Positions 37,601 through 44,719 of a stretch of 64,000 bases of DNA are shown in pieces. The stretch's first letter is position 1; every line of letters begins with the position of its first letter. The translations under genes were made by a program, and so were the position numbers. The notes beneath the pieces were generated by a model. That model made no database searches, was not told the origin of the DNA, and saw nothing but the letters and a program-made list of their open reading frames with translations. This DNA comes from Bifidobacterium choladohabitans (GTDB lineage: Bacteria; Actinomycetota; Actinomycetes; Actinomycetales; Bifidobacteriaceae), in assembly GCF_016102005.1 (NCBI RefSeq), contig NZ_JACFPL010000004.1, positions 62,001 to 126,000 on the forward strand, given 5' to 3'.

Positions 37601-39193
37601 GGGGATTACCCCAAACTGCAGAAGCAAAGCACGGTTTTCCTTGATATGGCGACCTTCGGTAACCTCTTCATCATCGGCACGTCGCGCAGCGGCAAGACCA
37701 CGGCCCTTCGGACCATAGCTTTCTCTGCCTGCAAAAAATATGCACCCACGAAGGTCCAGGTCTACTGCATCGATGGCGGCAGTGGCGGCCTCGCTCCTCT
37801 CACAGCCTTGCCCAATGTGGGCGTTGTGGCCCTGCGCAGCGAAACGCAGAAGATCGAACGGCTCCTGAACAAGATCGAAAGGGTGCTCAAGGCCAGGTCA
37901 GCCACGCTCTCCAAGGGCGGATACAGCAATATTGACGAGTTCAATCGGGGGCTTGACCAGGATCATGAGGCAGAGGCCCTGCCGCATATGCTGGTCATGT
38001 TGGATTCATGGGACGGGTACAACTCCACCTTCGAATCCTATGACAACGGTTCCCTGATCACCCGCATGCAGAACCTGATGCGGGAAGGGCCGTCGGTCGG
38101 TGTGCATTTCATCCTGTCCGGCGATCGCTCCCTCCTGTCCGGACGGATGACCCTGCTGGCAGACAGCAAGATCATGCTGCGGCTGGTCGACAAGACCGAC
38201 TATTCGGAAATCGGAATCCCCGCCAAGGAAGTACCCGACAAGATGGCGGATGGGCGAGGTTACCAATCCGTTGACGATGCTGAGATTCAGATTGCGCAGA
38301 TTCGCAGGGGGGAGGTGGGCCAACAGGAATCCGAGGCCATCCGCACCGCCGGTGTCGCACTGGCTACCGGCAGGGATGCCGGCCTCTCGCGGTCCCGTCT
38401 GCCTTTCAACGTCGAACAGCTGCCCGATGAGATATCCTTCGATCAGGTATACGCCTTGGTCAAGGAATCCGGGTCCCTGGACAATGGTTTGTTGCCTTTG
38501 GGCATCGGCGGCGAGGACAACGATCTTATTGCCTATGATCCGGTAGCAACGCCGATTCTTCCGGTCTTCGGCGGCATGCAGAGCGGCAAGACGACATTGC
38601 TGATTTGGTTGGCCAACATGGCGTTGTCCGCTGGGTATCATCTGGTCATCGCGGCCCCTAAGGACAATGCCCTGAGGCGTTTCGATGGGGTGCCCGGAGT
38701 CGTGCGCTTGTTCACGACCCCTGCGGACCTGACACAGGAGAATCTTGAACCATACGCGCGCAATGGCGATGAGAAGGCTCTGGAAAGCAGCACCGAAACG
38801 GGGTTCAAAGGCAATCTTCTGGTGTTTGATGACTGTCAGCTGCTCAAGGAGATTCCCGCCAGTGAGTGGATGCAGAACCTGGTCGGATCATTATCGAAGA
38901 GTGACGCCTCATGCATCTTTGCTGGAGACATCATCGACTTCCCCCAGGGCTTCGGGAATTGGGGGTCTTCCATGAAAAAGATCAAGCAGGGCGTGCTGAT
39001 CAGGCCAGAAGAGATGCTGAACGCCGATTTGATTGGAGCCAGATTAAAGCGTTCGCAGTTCAGCTCTGACATGCCTCAAGGCAGGGGTTTCGCACGATTC
39101 GGAACAACAACGGTGTCTGTGCAGTTTCCCGAGCCTGGAAGTGAACTGACTTTCCCCTTCCAGCCTCATATGAAGGGCGATGATATACCGTGA
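34622..39193 (+). CDS. essC: EssC/EccC-type FtsK/SpoIIIE ATPase with fused ubiquitin-like domain
   Basis: A protein of 1523 residues, the motor of the type VII-like system. Residues 1-80 resemble a YukD/EsaB or EccD ubiquitin-like domain (VPGDSSLADLLPSLAGF, DGRRVDPRLSIDQVGLHEGS). A degenerate FHA-like region follows (about 95-200), then two membrane helices (about 250-293). Three P-loop ATPase modules come next: Walker A GTTGSGKS (679-686) with IIIDEF (787-791), GTSRSGKT (1019-1026) with VMLDSWD, and GGMQSGKT (1317-1324) with LVFDDCQ. Only the first has a canonical DE Walker B. The order FHA-membrane-ATPase(3) is that of Firmicutes EssC. The stop overlaps the FHA gene (GTGA). Confidence 0.92.
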   Translation: MKGLVNIHDARSQARFTAYFDVPGDSSLADLLPSLAGFTEGATGRKVDVGIDGRRVDPRLSIDQVGLHEGSWISLLCEGATIVDPRVRPADDPAAVQLRFLSGFNAGAIYDVLPGILRISSLMDPEKVSISADFLLDVHPDGRLMVVPNIREGAVVKVGFLRRPKRQLHSDVWLDGHELIEPTELHYGQELVLPECIISVTKGHPDSVPVDKEDSPGHWLYTRPPKIRNEVRNRRYTLPGSPTRPDKAPIPILSTLLPFAMSVGMAVILKNYSYLAFGIMSPVMMIASYFSGNNGMRKKYKAQVKRYEQSRDRIKEQAKHALEEEVSDVRAEYPDPTALLDLCTSHSAQLWNRRATDDSWLGLRIGTGDVKSHVSMEMPDNLEFERVKTWQLHHFPVVVNLPAAGCLGCTGEQAVIFPTVQWIVAQMAALHSDRDLSIYLLSPRSRKQQEGGRPAPIPAQIDWSFAQWLPQLVPQQGQNAVRTLATGIEDIAMRISELIAMLDDRKELMHSQSMQKWAGPSVVVVMEHAHVLRSMPGTIRLLKEGPLVGMYMLCVEIDERLLPEECQTVVTGEAGQLKVRSNVSDDVNDIMPDLVTQQWLDALSLSLAPLEDGSPDESQSAIPSQSRLLDLLKLTPTPEEIEARWALQPRSTFCTIGESVDGPFGLDIAKDGPHGLIAGTTGSGKSELLQSLVASLAVANRPESLNFVLVDYKGGAAFKDCVKLPHTVGMVTDLDNHLVTRALVSLGAELNYREHLLALAGAKDLDDYMDFRELRPDLTEIPRLLIIIDEFASLARELPDFVTGLVNIAQRGRSLGIHLLLATQRPGGVVSPEIRANTNLRIALRMTDDSESQDVIDAKDASLISKSTPGRAVVRLGSNSLVPFQSARVGGRYIDPNDKTGTKTEKPFVRVLSFPQIGQPAPARPKSKENKGDVSVTDLMKLVESICEVAKDEGIPQQRQPWLPALTDEIGLGDLPDSEEGAAQAGLRVPFAIGDYPKLQKQSTVFLDMATFGNLFIIGTSRSGKTTALRTIAFSACKKYAPTKVQVYCIDGGSGGLAPLTALPNVGVVALRSETQKIERLLNKIERVLKARSATLSKGGYSNIDEFNRGLDQDHEAEALPHMLVMLDSWDGYNSTFESYDNGSLITRMQNLMREGPSVGVHFILSGDRSLLSGRMTLLADSKIMLRLVDKTDYSEIGIPAKEVPDKMADGRGYQSVDDAEIQIAQIRRGEVGQQESEAIRTAGVALATGRDAGLSRSRLPFNVEQLPDEISFDQVYALVKESGSLDNGLLPLGIGGEDNDLIAYDPVATPILPVFGGMQSGKTTLLIWLANMALSAGYHLVIAAPKDNALRRFDGVPGVVRLFTTPADLTQENLEPYARNGDEKALESSTETGFKGNLLVFDDCQLLKEIPASEWMQNLVGSLSKSDASCIFAGDIIDFPQGFGNWGSSMKKIKQGVLIRPEEMLNADLIGARLKRSQFSSDMPQGRGFARFGTTTVSVQFPEPGSELTFPFQPHMKGDDIP

Positions 39194-39705
39194 GCCACAG
39201 GAAAAAGAAAACAGGGCTGGCTAAAACCGCACAGCCTGCCAGAATTATACCGGAGATTCCTAATCTGCCGCCCATTATGCAGCAAGAAGCTGTTGACAAG
39301 TGGGATTTACATGATGGGTCCCTAACGCCAAGGCAGGTTCATGAAAGTCCTGCAGGTGGAGATGGCTCATCATATGACCTGGTGTTTTCGGACGGCCGCC
39401 GTGTGCCCTGTGCCCAGCGCTGCGTGGTTGGCAGAATGCCGAAACAACCTGGTGAAAACTATGACGCTTACTTAGTGGTGGATGATCCATCTCAGCAGAC
39501 ATCAAGAAGGCATTTCGAGTTTGGAGTGACTTCCATAGGTCAGGTATGGGTCATGGATTTGGGATCGGCCAACGGGACCTTCGTTCTGTCGAACGGCACC
39601 TATGCTCAACTGCCTGAGAAGAAGCGAACTGTTCTGGCTGACAATGATGTGATTAGGTTCGGAGGGCTGAGCGCCAAGGTGGAGAGGAGAGCTGACCGTG
39701 GCTGA
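39190..39705 (+). CDS. FHA-domain protein
   Basis: A protein of 171 residues from GTG 39190, overlapping the essC stop. A basic N-terminus (HRKKKTGL) and a variable linker are followed by a canonical FHA domain in the C-terminal 100 residues: VVGRMPKQPG, SRRHFEFG and DLGSANGTFV, which are the usual phosphothreonine-binding landmarks. With a kinase in the same locus, phospho-dependent assembly of the secretion machine is likely but inferred. Its end overlaps the next gene by 8 bases. Confidence 0.88.
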   Translation: MSHRKKKTGLAKTAQPARIIPEIPNLPPIMQQEAVDKWDLHDGSLTPRQVHESPAGGDGSSYDLVFSDGRRVPCAQRCVVGRMPKQPGENYDAYLVVDDPSQQTSRRHFEFGVTSIGQVWVMDLGSANGTFVLSNGTYAQLPEKKRTVLADNDVIRFGGLSAKVERRADRG

Positions 39706-39979
39706 CAGGGTTGTTGTTTCCTATGATGAATTGGACAAAGCCAAACAGGGTCTGGAACAAGTCAAACAGATTCTTGACGATTTTGCAGGTGTGAGGGGGG
39801 ACGAAAATGCCTTGGGCAGTGAGCTGGTCATTGACGCGTATGACTCATATGTGCGCCGCCTCAAAGGTGCCAGTGGCAAGTACTCCAAGAAAGCCGGAGA
39901 CTTCGCTTCGATGCTTCAAAACGTTATAGATCAATTTAAGGAGCTTGATTCTCAATTGGGGCAGAAGGCAGCAAATTGA
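39698..39979 (+). CDS. Small helical-hairpin protein, second WXG100-like member
   Basis: A protein of 93 residues from GTG 39698, preceded by GGAGAGGAG inside the end of the FHA gene. It starts ADRVVVSYDELDKAKQGLEQ and has two long amphipathic helices with a short central break (VRGDENALGSEL), followed by YDSYVRRLKGAS and FKELDSQLGQKAAN. The length and LDSQL ending resemble the WXG100 protein at 26389, but the W-x-G turn is missing. It may be a heterodimer partner of that protein or of the effector encoded at 40642. Confidence 0.75.
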   Translation: MADRVVVSYDELDKAKQGLEQVKQILDDFAGVRGDENALGSELVIDAYDSYVRRLKGASGKYSKKAGDFASMLQNVIDQFKELDSQLGQKAAN

Positions 39980-40024
39980 GCGGTCGGACGTGCGCGCTCA
40001 AAGATAGGTCGGAGGGAAGCAGCT

Positions 40025-40645
40025 ATGGAAGAGGCTAAGATACAGTTCAGCATGGACATACCAGCCGATTGGAAGGTCATGGATTTCTCTCGCAAGGGAA
40101 GGCAGGATTACGCCAAGGAGCAGTCCATGAAAATCATTGAGCAGGTTCCTGCCTTGCATATTTACCGCAAGAAGCTTGAAGACGTCCTCTTCAAGGAGCT
40201 GACATCATCCTGGGCTATGGGTGTTCGATACGGAGCCTCCTTGGCGGCGCCCACCACGGATGGTCTGCTGAGCGCCTCTATTACGGTGTCTGTTCTGCCT
40301 CCGCCTCCCAACCAAGAGAACGTTTCCGTTTTTGATGCCATTGCCGCCACGGTCCATCAGAATGACGATGAGTCGTCGGGAGATAGCGAATCCGACATTT
40401 CCCAGGTCTCAATTCCGGAGGCGGGTATGGCCTTGCGGGTGCTGGGGCATCGTGTTTTGCGTCCTCAGGAAGCTGCCCAGGGGGTCAAATACTCGATTTT
40501 CCAAACGTATGTGCCTTTTGGCGGTCGTATTGTGCTGGTGATGGGGCAGACTTTTTGCACGGATGTGGAAACCCAGCTTTTTGAGTTGTTTGATCTGGTT
40601 ACTGGTACGTTGTCGTTGAAGATTGATGGTGGTGGTCAGCGATGA
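40025..40645 (+). CDS. Uncharacterised protein of the type VII-like locus, possible PsbP/LpqN-like fold
   Basis: A protein of 206 residues with a good ribosome site (GGAGGGAAG) before ATG 40025. No signal peptide or membrane helix is visible. The opening IQFSMDIPADWKVMDFS and the closing ETQLFELFDLVTGTLSLKI resemble proteins of the Mog1/PsbP-like (DUF1795, LpqN) type, in which a beta-sheet core follows a PxxW motif. I regard this as a weak suggestion. The gene overlaps the start of the effector gene by 4 bases, so an adaptor, chaperone or secretion-partner role for that effector is reasonable to infer. Confidence 0.65.
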   Translation: MEEAKIQFSMDIPADWKVMDFSRKGRQDYAKEQSMKIIEQVPALHIYRKKLEDVLFKELTSSWAMGVRYGASLAAPTTDGLLSASITVSVLPPPPNQENVSVFDAIAATVHQNDDESSGDSESDISQVSIPEAGMALRVLGHRVLRPQEAAQGVKYSIFQTYVPFGGRIVLVMGQTFCTDVETQLFELFDLVTGTLSLKIDGGGQR

Positions 40646-42189
40646 GTTTGAATGTCGACTGGAGCGTAATCGGGTATACGGCTGATCCTGTGCCGGGCGA
40701 TCCTGATGGTGTTGGGGCTTGCGCTGCGAGGTTGAAAGGCAAACAAGAGTCGGTCGACTCGTTGGTTACTGTCTTGAACAGGATTGTGCCCGGCAGGGGC
40801 GGGTCGGTGTTTGTCGGGGATGCTGCGGACCAGTATGCGAGGAAGCTGTCTCATTTTCCTGAAGATATGAAGAACCTGTCCCGGGGGTTGGAGGGTGCAT
40901 GCTCCACTCTCAATTCCTGGAAGTCAAGCATGGAGTATTACCAGGGGGAGGCTCACAATGCGTATGAAGAGGCCAGGCGGGCGGTTGAGGATTGGAAAGC
41001 GGCTGAGTATGGGCTTGATGACGCTTCTGCCGCTGCACGCAGCGCGCATGTCGCTGAACATCTGATGCGTGCCAGGCAGCGGATAGGCGAGGATGTTCCC
41101 AAGGCGGATGAAAATGACACCTTGGATCGTGTCCGGCGGGCTGAGCGGAGTGTGGCTGCTTTCCGCAGTCGGGTGGATTCCGCTCATGATTCGTATCAGC
41201 ATGCCAAGAAACGTCTGGATTCGACGAGCGATGAGTACAGTGAAACAGCAAGGAGTACCGCGTCCTCGCTGCAGGGTTTTCTGGAGGAGATGCCTTCGGC
41301 TTCTTTGTGGGAGAGGGTATATTACAGCAGTGCCTGGAGCGTTGTTGTCAAAGCGGCCGAGATAGGCGGCACGATATTCGGCATTGCTGCTCTTGTTCTG
41401 GGCGGCGGCGGTATTATCGGTATACTTGCCTTCGCTTTCGCCGCGATTGGGTTCATCAACGACTTTATGGCTGCTATGGAGGGTGACGAGTCATGGGGGG
41501 AGCTCGCTCTTTCTTTTGCTTCTCTTGGTCTAGCAGCGATTGGTTTAAAAGGTGTGGGTCAGGGTCTTTCGAAAGGGCTTGAAGCATTCAAAAGCGGGGG
41601 GAAGGGCATGTCGGTTCTTTCAAGGCTGAGGCTTTTGGGTGACCCGACGCGGAAGGGCGGGTATCTGGTTTCGCATTTTTCGAAGATGCTGGGTAAACCG
41701 AACGGCATCCTGCCGGTTTCGAAGTGGGCGGAGGGGGCCAAATCCTTGGCGGCGGCTTCACCCAAGCGTACGGGCATGCCCCTGCTGTGGCTGAAGGGAT
41801 TCGGGCGCGGAGTGTGGTCATCTGCAAAAGCTGTCGGCATAAAGGCCTATGACTCAATGCTGTATACGTATGTCAGGTTTGACAGCGAGGGGTTGAAATT
41901 CGTTTCCAGCGATGCGAGAGGAGCGGCTTTCGGGGTCGAGTGTTTTGTTTTCAATAATGGTGGGGTGAAAGGTGCGCTTGCCGCTGTGCGGAAAAGCCCT
42001 CTGTATGGGACCGTTACCGACGGAATCCGTTCCGTGGCTAAAGACGAGGTTGATGCCTTGAAGCGTCAGGTCCATAATGAGGATAAAGGCGGTGCCGGGT
42101 GGAGGACGTCGGTGTCTGAAAGCCTTGGTTATTTGAAGCCTTTCTCGCCGATGGCCGGGTCTTTGGGGTCCGTGTTGTCGAGTCTGTAG
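40642..42189 (+). CDS. Putative type VII-secreted effector with WXG/LXG-like N-terminus and variable C-terminus
   Basis: A protein of 515 residues. The N-terminal 215 residues are almost entirely helical and begin with a block typical of actinobacterial T7SS substrates (GDPDGVGACAARLKGKQESV, GDAADQYARKL), followed by long coiled-coil-prone helices. A hydrophobic zone spans about 230-305 (GGTIFGIAALVLGGGGIIG, then a second segment). The C-terminal 200 residues have no recognised fold. Fragments of this same C-terminus recur at 46338-46741 and 47596-47771, each followed by a related membrane protein gene. That repeat pattern is typical of polymorphic toxin loci with orphan C-terminal modules. 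Toxic activity is inferred, not shown. Confidence 0.75.
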   Translation: MSLNVDWSVIGYTADPVPGDPDGVGACAARLKGKQESVDSLVTVLNRIVPGRGGSVFVGDAADQYARKLSHFPEDMKNLSRGLEGACSTLNSWKSSMEYYQGEAHNAYEEARRAVEDWKAAEYGLDDASAAARSAHVAEHLMRARQRIGEDVPKADENDTLDRVRRAERSVAAFRSRVDSAHDSYQHAKKRLDSTSDEYSETARSTASSLQGFLEEMPSASLWERVYYSSAWSVVVKAAEIGGTIFGIAALVLGGGGIIGILAFAFAAIGFINDFMAAMEGDESWGELALSFASLGLAAIGLKGVGQGLSKGLEAFKSGGKGMSVLSRLRLLGDPTRKGGYLVSHFSKMLGKPNGILPVSKWAEGAKSLAAASPKRTGMPLLWLKGFGRGVWSSAKAVGIKAYDSMLYTYVRFDSEGLKFVSSDARGAAFGVECFVFNNGGVKGALAAVRKSPLYGTVTDGIRSVAKDEVDALKRQVHNEDKGGAGWRTSVSESLGYLKPFSPMAGSLGSVLSSL

Positions 42190-42201
42190 GGTGAAGGGTG
42201 A

Positions 42202-43011
42202 ATGGTGATGATGTCTGAGTCGAGTTGTGGGGGTGTTGGTGCCGGCGGGGTGTCGGATGGCGCTGGGGATCGGGTTGATGCGTTTGTCCTGTCGTCGGTC
42301 ATGTCGCGTGTGGTCGGGAGCGTCCCGCATGCGCGGCCTGGCGCCCGTGAGTTCTCCTTGGGTGGGGTCCTGTGGAAGACGGTGCTGTACGGGCTGACCT
42401 ATGTGGCCGGGGTCGCCTGCGGCTGGCTCCTCCTAATCGACGACAGCCAGGATCGGGTACGCGCCTTGATAGCTTACTCTGGTTTGCTTGGTTTGTTTTC
42501 CATATTCGCTGTGGCTTTCCTGTTGGGGCGGTATGAGGATGGGAAGGGGTGTCCGGGGCCTTGGTTTGTGGTGTTGTCTTTTCCGTTCGCTCCGGGGTTC
42601 GGCGTCGTATTTGGGGCTGCCGGTCGCACCTCTGGTGGCGTGTTCCGGTGGATTCTCGTGTCGGTGTCGGTGTTGGTGGTTGTCGGGGTGTTGGTGTTTC
42701 CGGTGGTGATGCGGCTGGTGCGTAACGGGTTCTTGTCGTGGGCGGCGATGGTGGTGTTGTGTGTGGTGCCGTCCTGGATGCTGGCCAGGGTGACGGGGTC
42801 GGCTGGCGCGTCCTTGTTCTGGTGCTGTGTGGTGGGCGTTGTTGGCGCCTTGTGGTTCGTGCTGGACATGTGGGCGATCGGGAAGTGTGCGGGCACGCAT
42901 CGTGATGCGGCTTTCGAGTGGCTGGCGGCCTGGGCGCTGGTGTTCGATCTGATCATGCTGATCGCCTCCCTCCTGGGAGCCTCCAAAGATGACGACGATG
43001 CCAGCCGATGA
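42202..43011 (+). CDS. Multi-pass membrane protein A1, possible immunity protein, BI-1/YccA-like
   Basis: A protein of about 266-269 residues (ATGs at 42202 and 42211; the second matches the start of its paralogue at 46774). About seven hydrophobic segments follow a Ser/Gly-rich N-terminus and a segment REFSLGGVLWKTVLYGLTYVAG; the end is EWLAAWALVFDLIMLIASLLG followed by an Asp-rich tail. The opening and closing patterns faintly resemble actinobacterial Bax inhibitor-1/YccA proteins. It is almost identical to A2 (46774-47574) except in the loop after the first helix and the second helix. It lies 12 bases after the effector gene, which is the usual position of an immunity gene. Function is inferred. 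Confidence 0.7.
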   Translation: MVMMSESSCGGVGAGGVSDGAGDRVDAFVLSSVMSRVVGSVPHARPGAREFSLGGVLWKTVLYGLTYVAGVACGWLLLIDDSQDRVRALIAYSGLLGLFSIFAVAFLLGRYEDGKGCPGPWFVVLSFPFAPGFGVVFGAAGRTSGGVFRWILVSVSVLVVVGVLVFPVVMRLVRNGFLSWAAMVVLCVVPSWMLARVTGSAGASLFWCCVVGVVGALWFVLDMWAIGKCAGTHRDAAFEWLAAWALVFDLIMLIASLLGASKDDDDASR

Positions 43012-43121
43012 TGCCGGACGGCGGGCTGCGCCATGGGTGTGCTCGGGTTGATGCCGATATCGGTTGTCCCGTCCCGGCGGACCGTCGGGACGGGTTTATG
43101 AAGAAAGGAAAGGTGAGGATT

Positions 43122-43691
43122 ATGGCCAGTGCCCTGTTCTCGAAGAGGCCGCGTCGCGTGGATGTGATGAAGGGGTACGAGCCCATGTACGATGCTACCT
43201 TGCAGGAGTGCCTGCAACGGCCCTTCTACCTGTACGCTAGGGGGAAGGGGCGTTCCTGCCGCAAGGAGATGTGGGTTTTCTCCCTGTTCGTCTCGTTCAT
43301 GGACACCTGCCTGACCCGCGTGTTCTCTTCTGGTCCCTTGGTCGTCATACCGGCGCTGTTCTCCCTGGCGATGCTGGTGCCTATGTATGCCCTGACGGTG
43401 CGGCGTCTGCATGATCTGGCCCTGTCGGGGTGGCTGGCGCTCGTCCTCTACGTGCTGATTGTGGTGGGCTTTGGTCTGGTTGTCGGTTCGATGGTGTCGG
43501 ATGCCTTGGAAGGGCTGGACCCGTCCTCCCCTTCGCCCCTGGGGATCGTCATCCTCCTTCTGGCCGTGGTCATCCGGCTGGTCATCATGTGCGTCCCCTC
43601 GCGTCGTCGTCATCCAGTTGTCGATAACGGGAGCTTAGGTACGAGTCAGACTGGCACGGCGCAGTACCCAGTGGACCCGAACGGACAGTGA
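43122..43691 (+). CDS. DUF805 membrane protein
   Basis: A protein of 189 residues from ATG 43122, preceded by AGGTGAGGAT; an in-frame ATG 24 bases upstream is possible. It has the DUF805 plan: an entry motif YARGKGRSCRKEMWVFSLF, then three or four membrane helices with LTVRRLHDLALSGWLALVL between them, which is the conserved R-R-L-H-D core. DUF805 proteins are small inner-membrane proteins of unknown function. Its presence between the membrane protein and the YbjN genes suggests a structural or accessory role in the locus. Short traces of this gene may survive at 47571-47610. Confidence 0.8.
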   Translation: MASALFSKRPRRVDVMKGYEPMYDATLQECLQRPFYLYARGKGRSCRKEMWVFSLFVSFMDTCLTRVFSSGPLVVIPALFSLAMLVPMYALTVRRLHDLALSGWLALVLYVLIVVGFGLVVGSMVSDALEGLDPSSPSPLGIVILLLAVVIRLVIMCVPSRRRHPVVDNGSLGTSQTGTAQYPVDPNGQ

Positions 43692-43749
43692 CCCCCTGCT
43701 GTAAGAGGGAAGGACGAACCCCGACAATGCGAGATGGAAAGAGACCAAC

Positions 43750-44274
43750 ATGAACGGCACTGATACAAAACCAGAATCGACGATGGGCGGCTTGCCGACA
43801 CTGAGCGAGAAATTGTCGGAAGGGCTCCCGGCCCCTCTTGCCCGCCTTGCTAAGATGCTCGGCCAGAGGGGCGTGCCCGTTTTCATTGATGCCGGCGGCG
43901 AGTCGGTTCTGGCCACCCTGCTCGAGGGTGAGGTGCTGTATACGCTGACGGCTGGTCTGGACTCCATCAGTTTCAGGAGTCTGTGGAGCCGCGGGTTCAG
44001 CTCGGCCCGGTACCGCGATGCCGCCGATGTCTGCAATGAATGGAACAGCGTTGCGGCCTGGACCAAGGCCTATGCCAGCGAACCCTCGGTGGAGGAAGAC
44101 AGAGCCGTGCGGGTTTTCAGTGTCGGCCAGATTATGTGGGATGAACGAGAGGATGTCTTCGGGGCAAGGCTGGATGATTCGCTGAATACCGTGCAGGCCT
44201 TCTATGCCTGGTTGGGCGAGCAATACCCGGATCCCATACGTATCCCCAGCGGGCCCTATGGAAAGAGAGGCTGA
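43750..44274 (+). CDS. YbjN-fold protein 1 (type III chaperone-like)
   Basis: A protein of 174 residues, start ATG 43750 after AGATGGAAAGAGACC. The core VLATLLEGEVLYTLTAGLDS, followed by ARYRDAADVCNEWNSVAAW and a C-terminal helix, matches the YbjN domain, which adopts the fold of type III secretion chaperones. It has no signal or membrane segment. It is followed after 3 bases by a second YbjN-type gene. A broken copy of its first 13 or so codons is found at 47809-47895. A role as cytoplasmic chaperone for the effectors is inferred from fold and location. Confidence 0.72.
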   Translation: MNGTDTKPESTMGGLPTLSEKLSEGLPAPLARLAKMLGQRGVPVFIDAGGESVLATLLEGEVLYTLTAGLDSISFRSLWSRGFSSARYRDAADVCNEWNSVAAWTKAYASEPSVEEDRAVRVFSVGQIMWDEREDVFGARLDDSLNTVQAFYAWLGEQYPDPIRIPSGPYGKRG

Positions 44275-44277
44275 ATA

Positions 44278-44718
44278 GTGACACAGCGTGATGTAGGACC
44301 GGCTGCCGTCGTCGATGATGACCGGATCAAGCGGTGGATGGATCAGCAGGATTTCCATGTCGAGTATTATGAGCATGCCTGGATTGGAATGTGGGCCAAT
44401 ATCATGCTCACATTCGCTATGGATGGCGAGCATCAAGAGTATCTGGTGGTTCGTGGGACTGAGAAGGGCAGCCATCCGAATGGCCAGCGTGAGTTGTTTG
44501 AGGATGTCTGTAATGCCTGGAACCGGGACTATGAGGGGCCGGCTGCCTATTTGCAAAGTTCCGAGGAAGGCCTGGTCTTCCGCACGGTATTCGTGGTGAA
44601 CTGCCAGGGCGGCATGGATGATGATCAGTTCGATCGCCTGATGAAGTATGCCATGGCGGGGTCGGACGGTTTCCTTGGCTTTGCCCAAGGGCAGCTGTCG
44701 AAGATAAGGATGAGCTAG
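44278..44718 (+). CDS. YbjN-fold protein 2 (type III chaperone-like)
   Basis: A protein of 146 residues from GTG 44278, preceded by AGAGAGG. The features RELFEDVCNAWNRDYEGPAAYL, RTVFVVNCQGGMDDDQFDRLM and the closing GFLGFAQGQL match YbjN-domain proteins well. Compared with its upstream neighbour it shares the N-E/A-W-N motif after a conserved Cys. The tandem arrangement suggests either two chaperones for different clients or a heterodimer. It ends 1 base before the FHA protein gene. Confidence 0.72.
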   Translation: MTQRDVGPAAVVDDDRIKRWMDQQDFHVEYYEHAWIGMWANIMLTFAMDGEHQEYLVVRGTEKGSHPNGQRELFEDVCNAWNRDYEGPAAYLQSSEEGLVFRTVFVVNCQGGMDDDQFDRLMKYAMAGSDGFLGFAQGQLSKIRMS

Positions 44719-44719
44719 G

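Noticed and set aside
42433-43613. Long His/Thr/Asn-rich minus-strand frames opposite A1 and DUF805
   Set aside because: They mirror the G/T-rich sense strand of membrane protein genes; composition is not protein-like.
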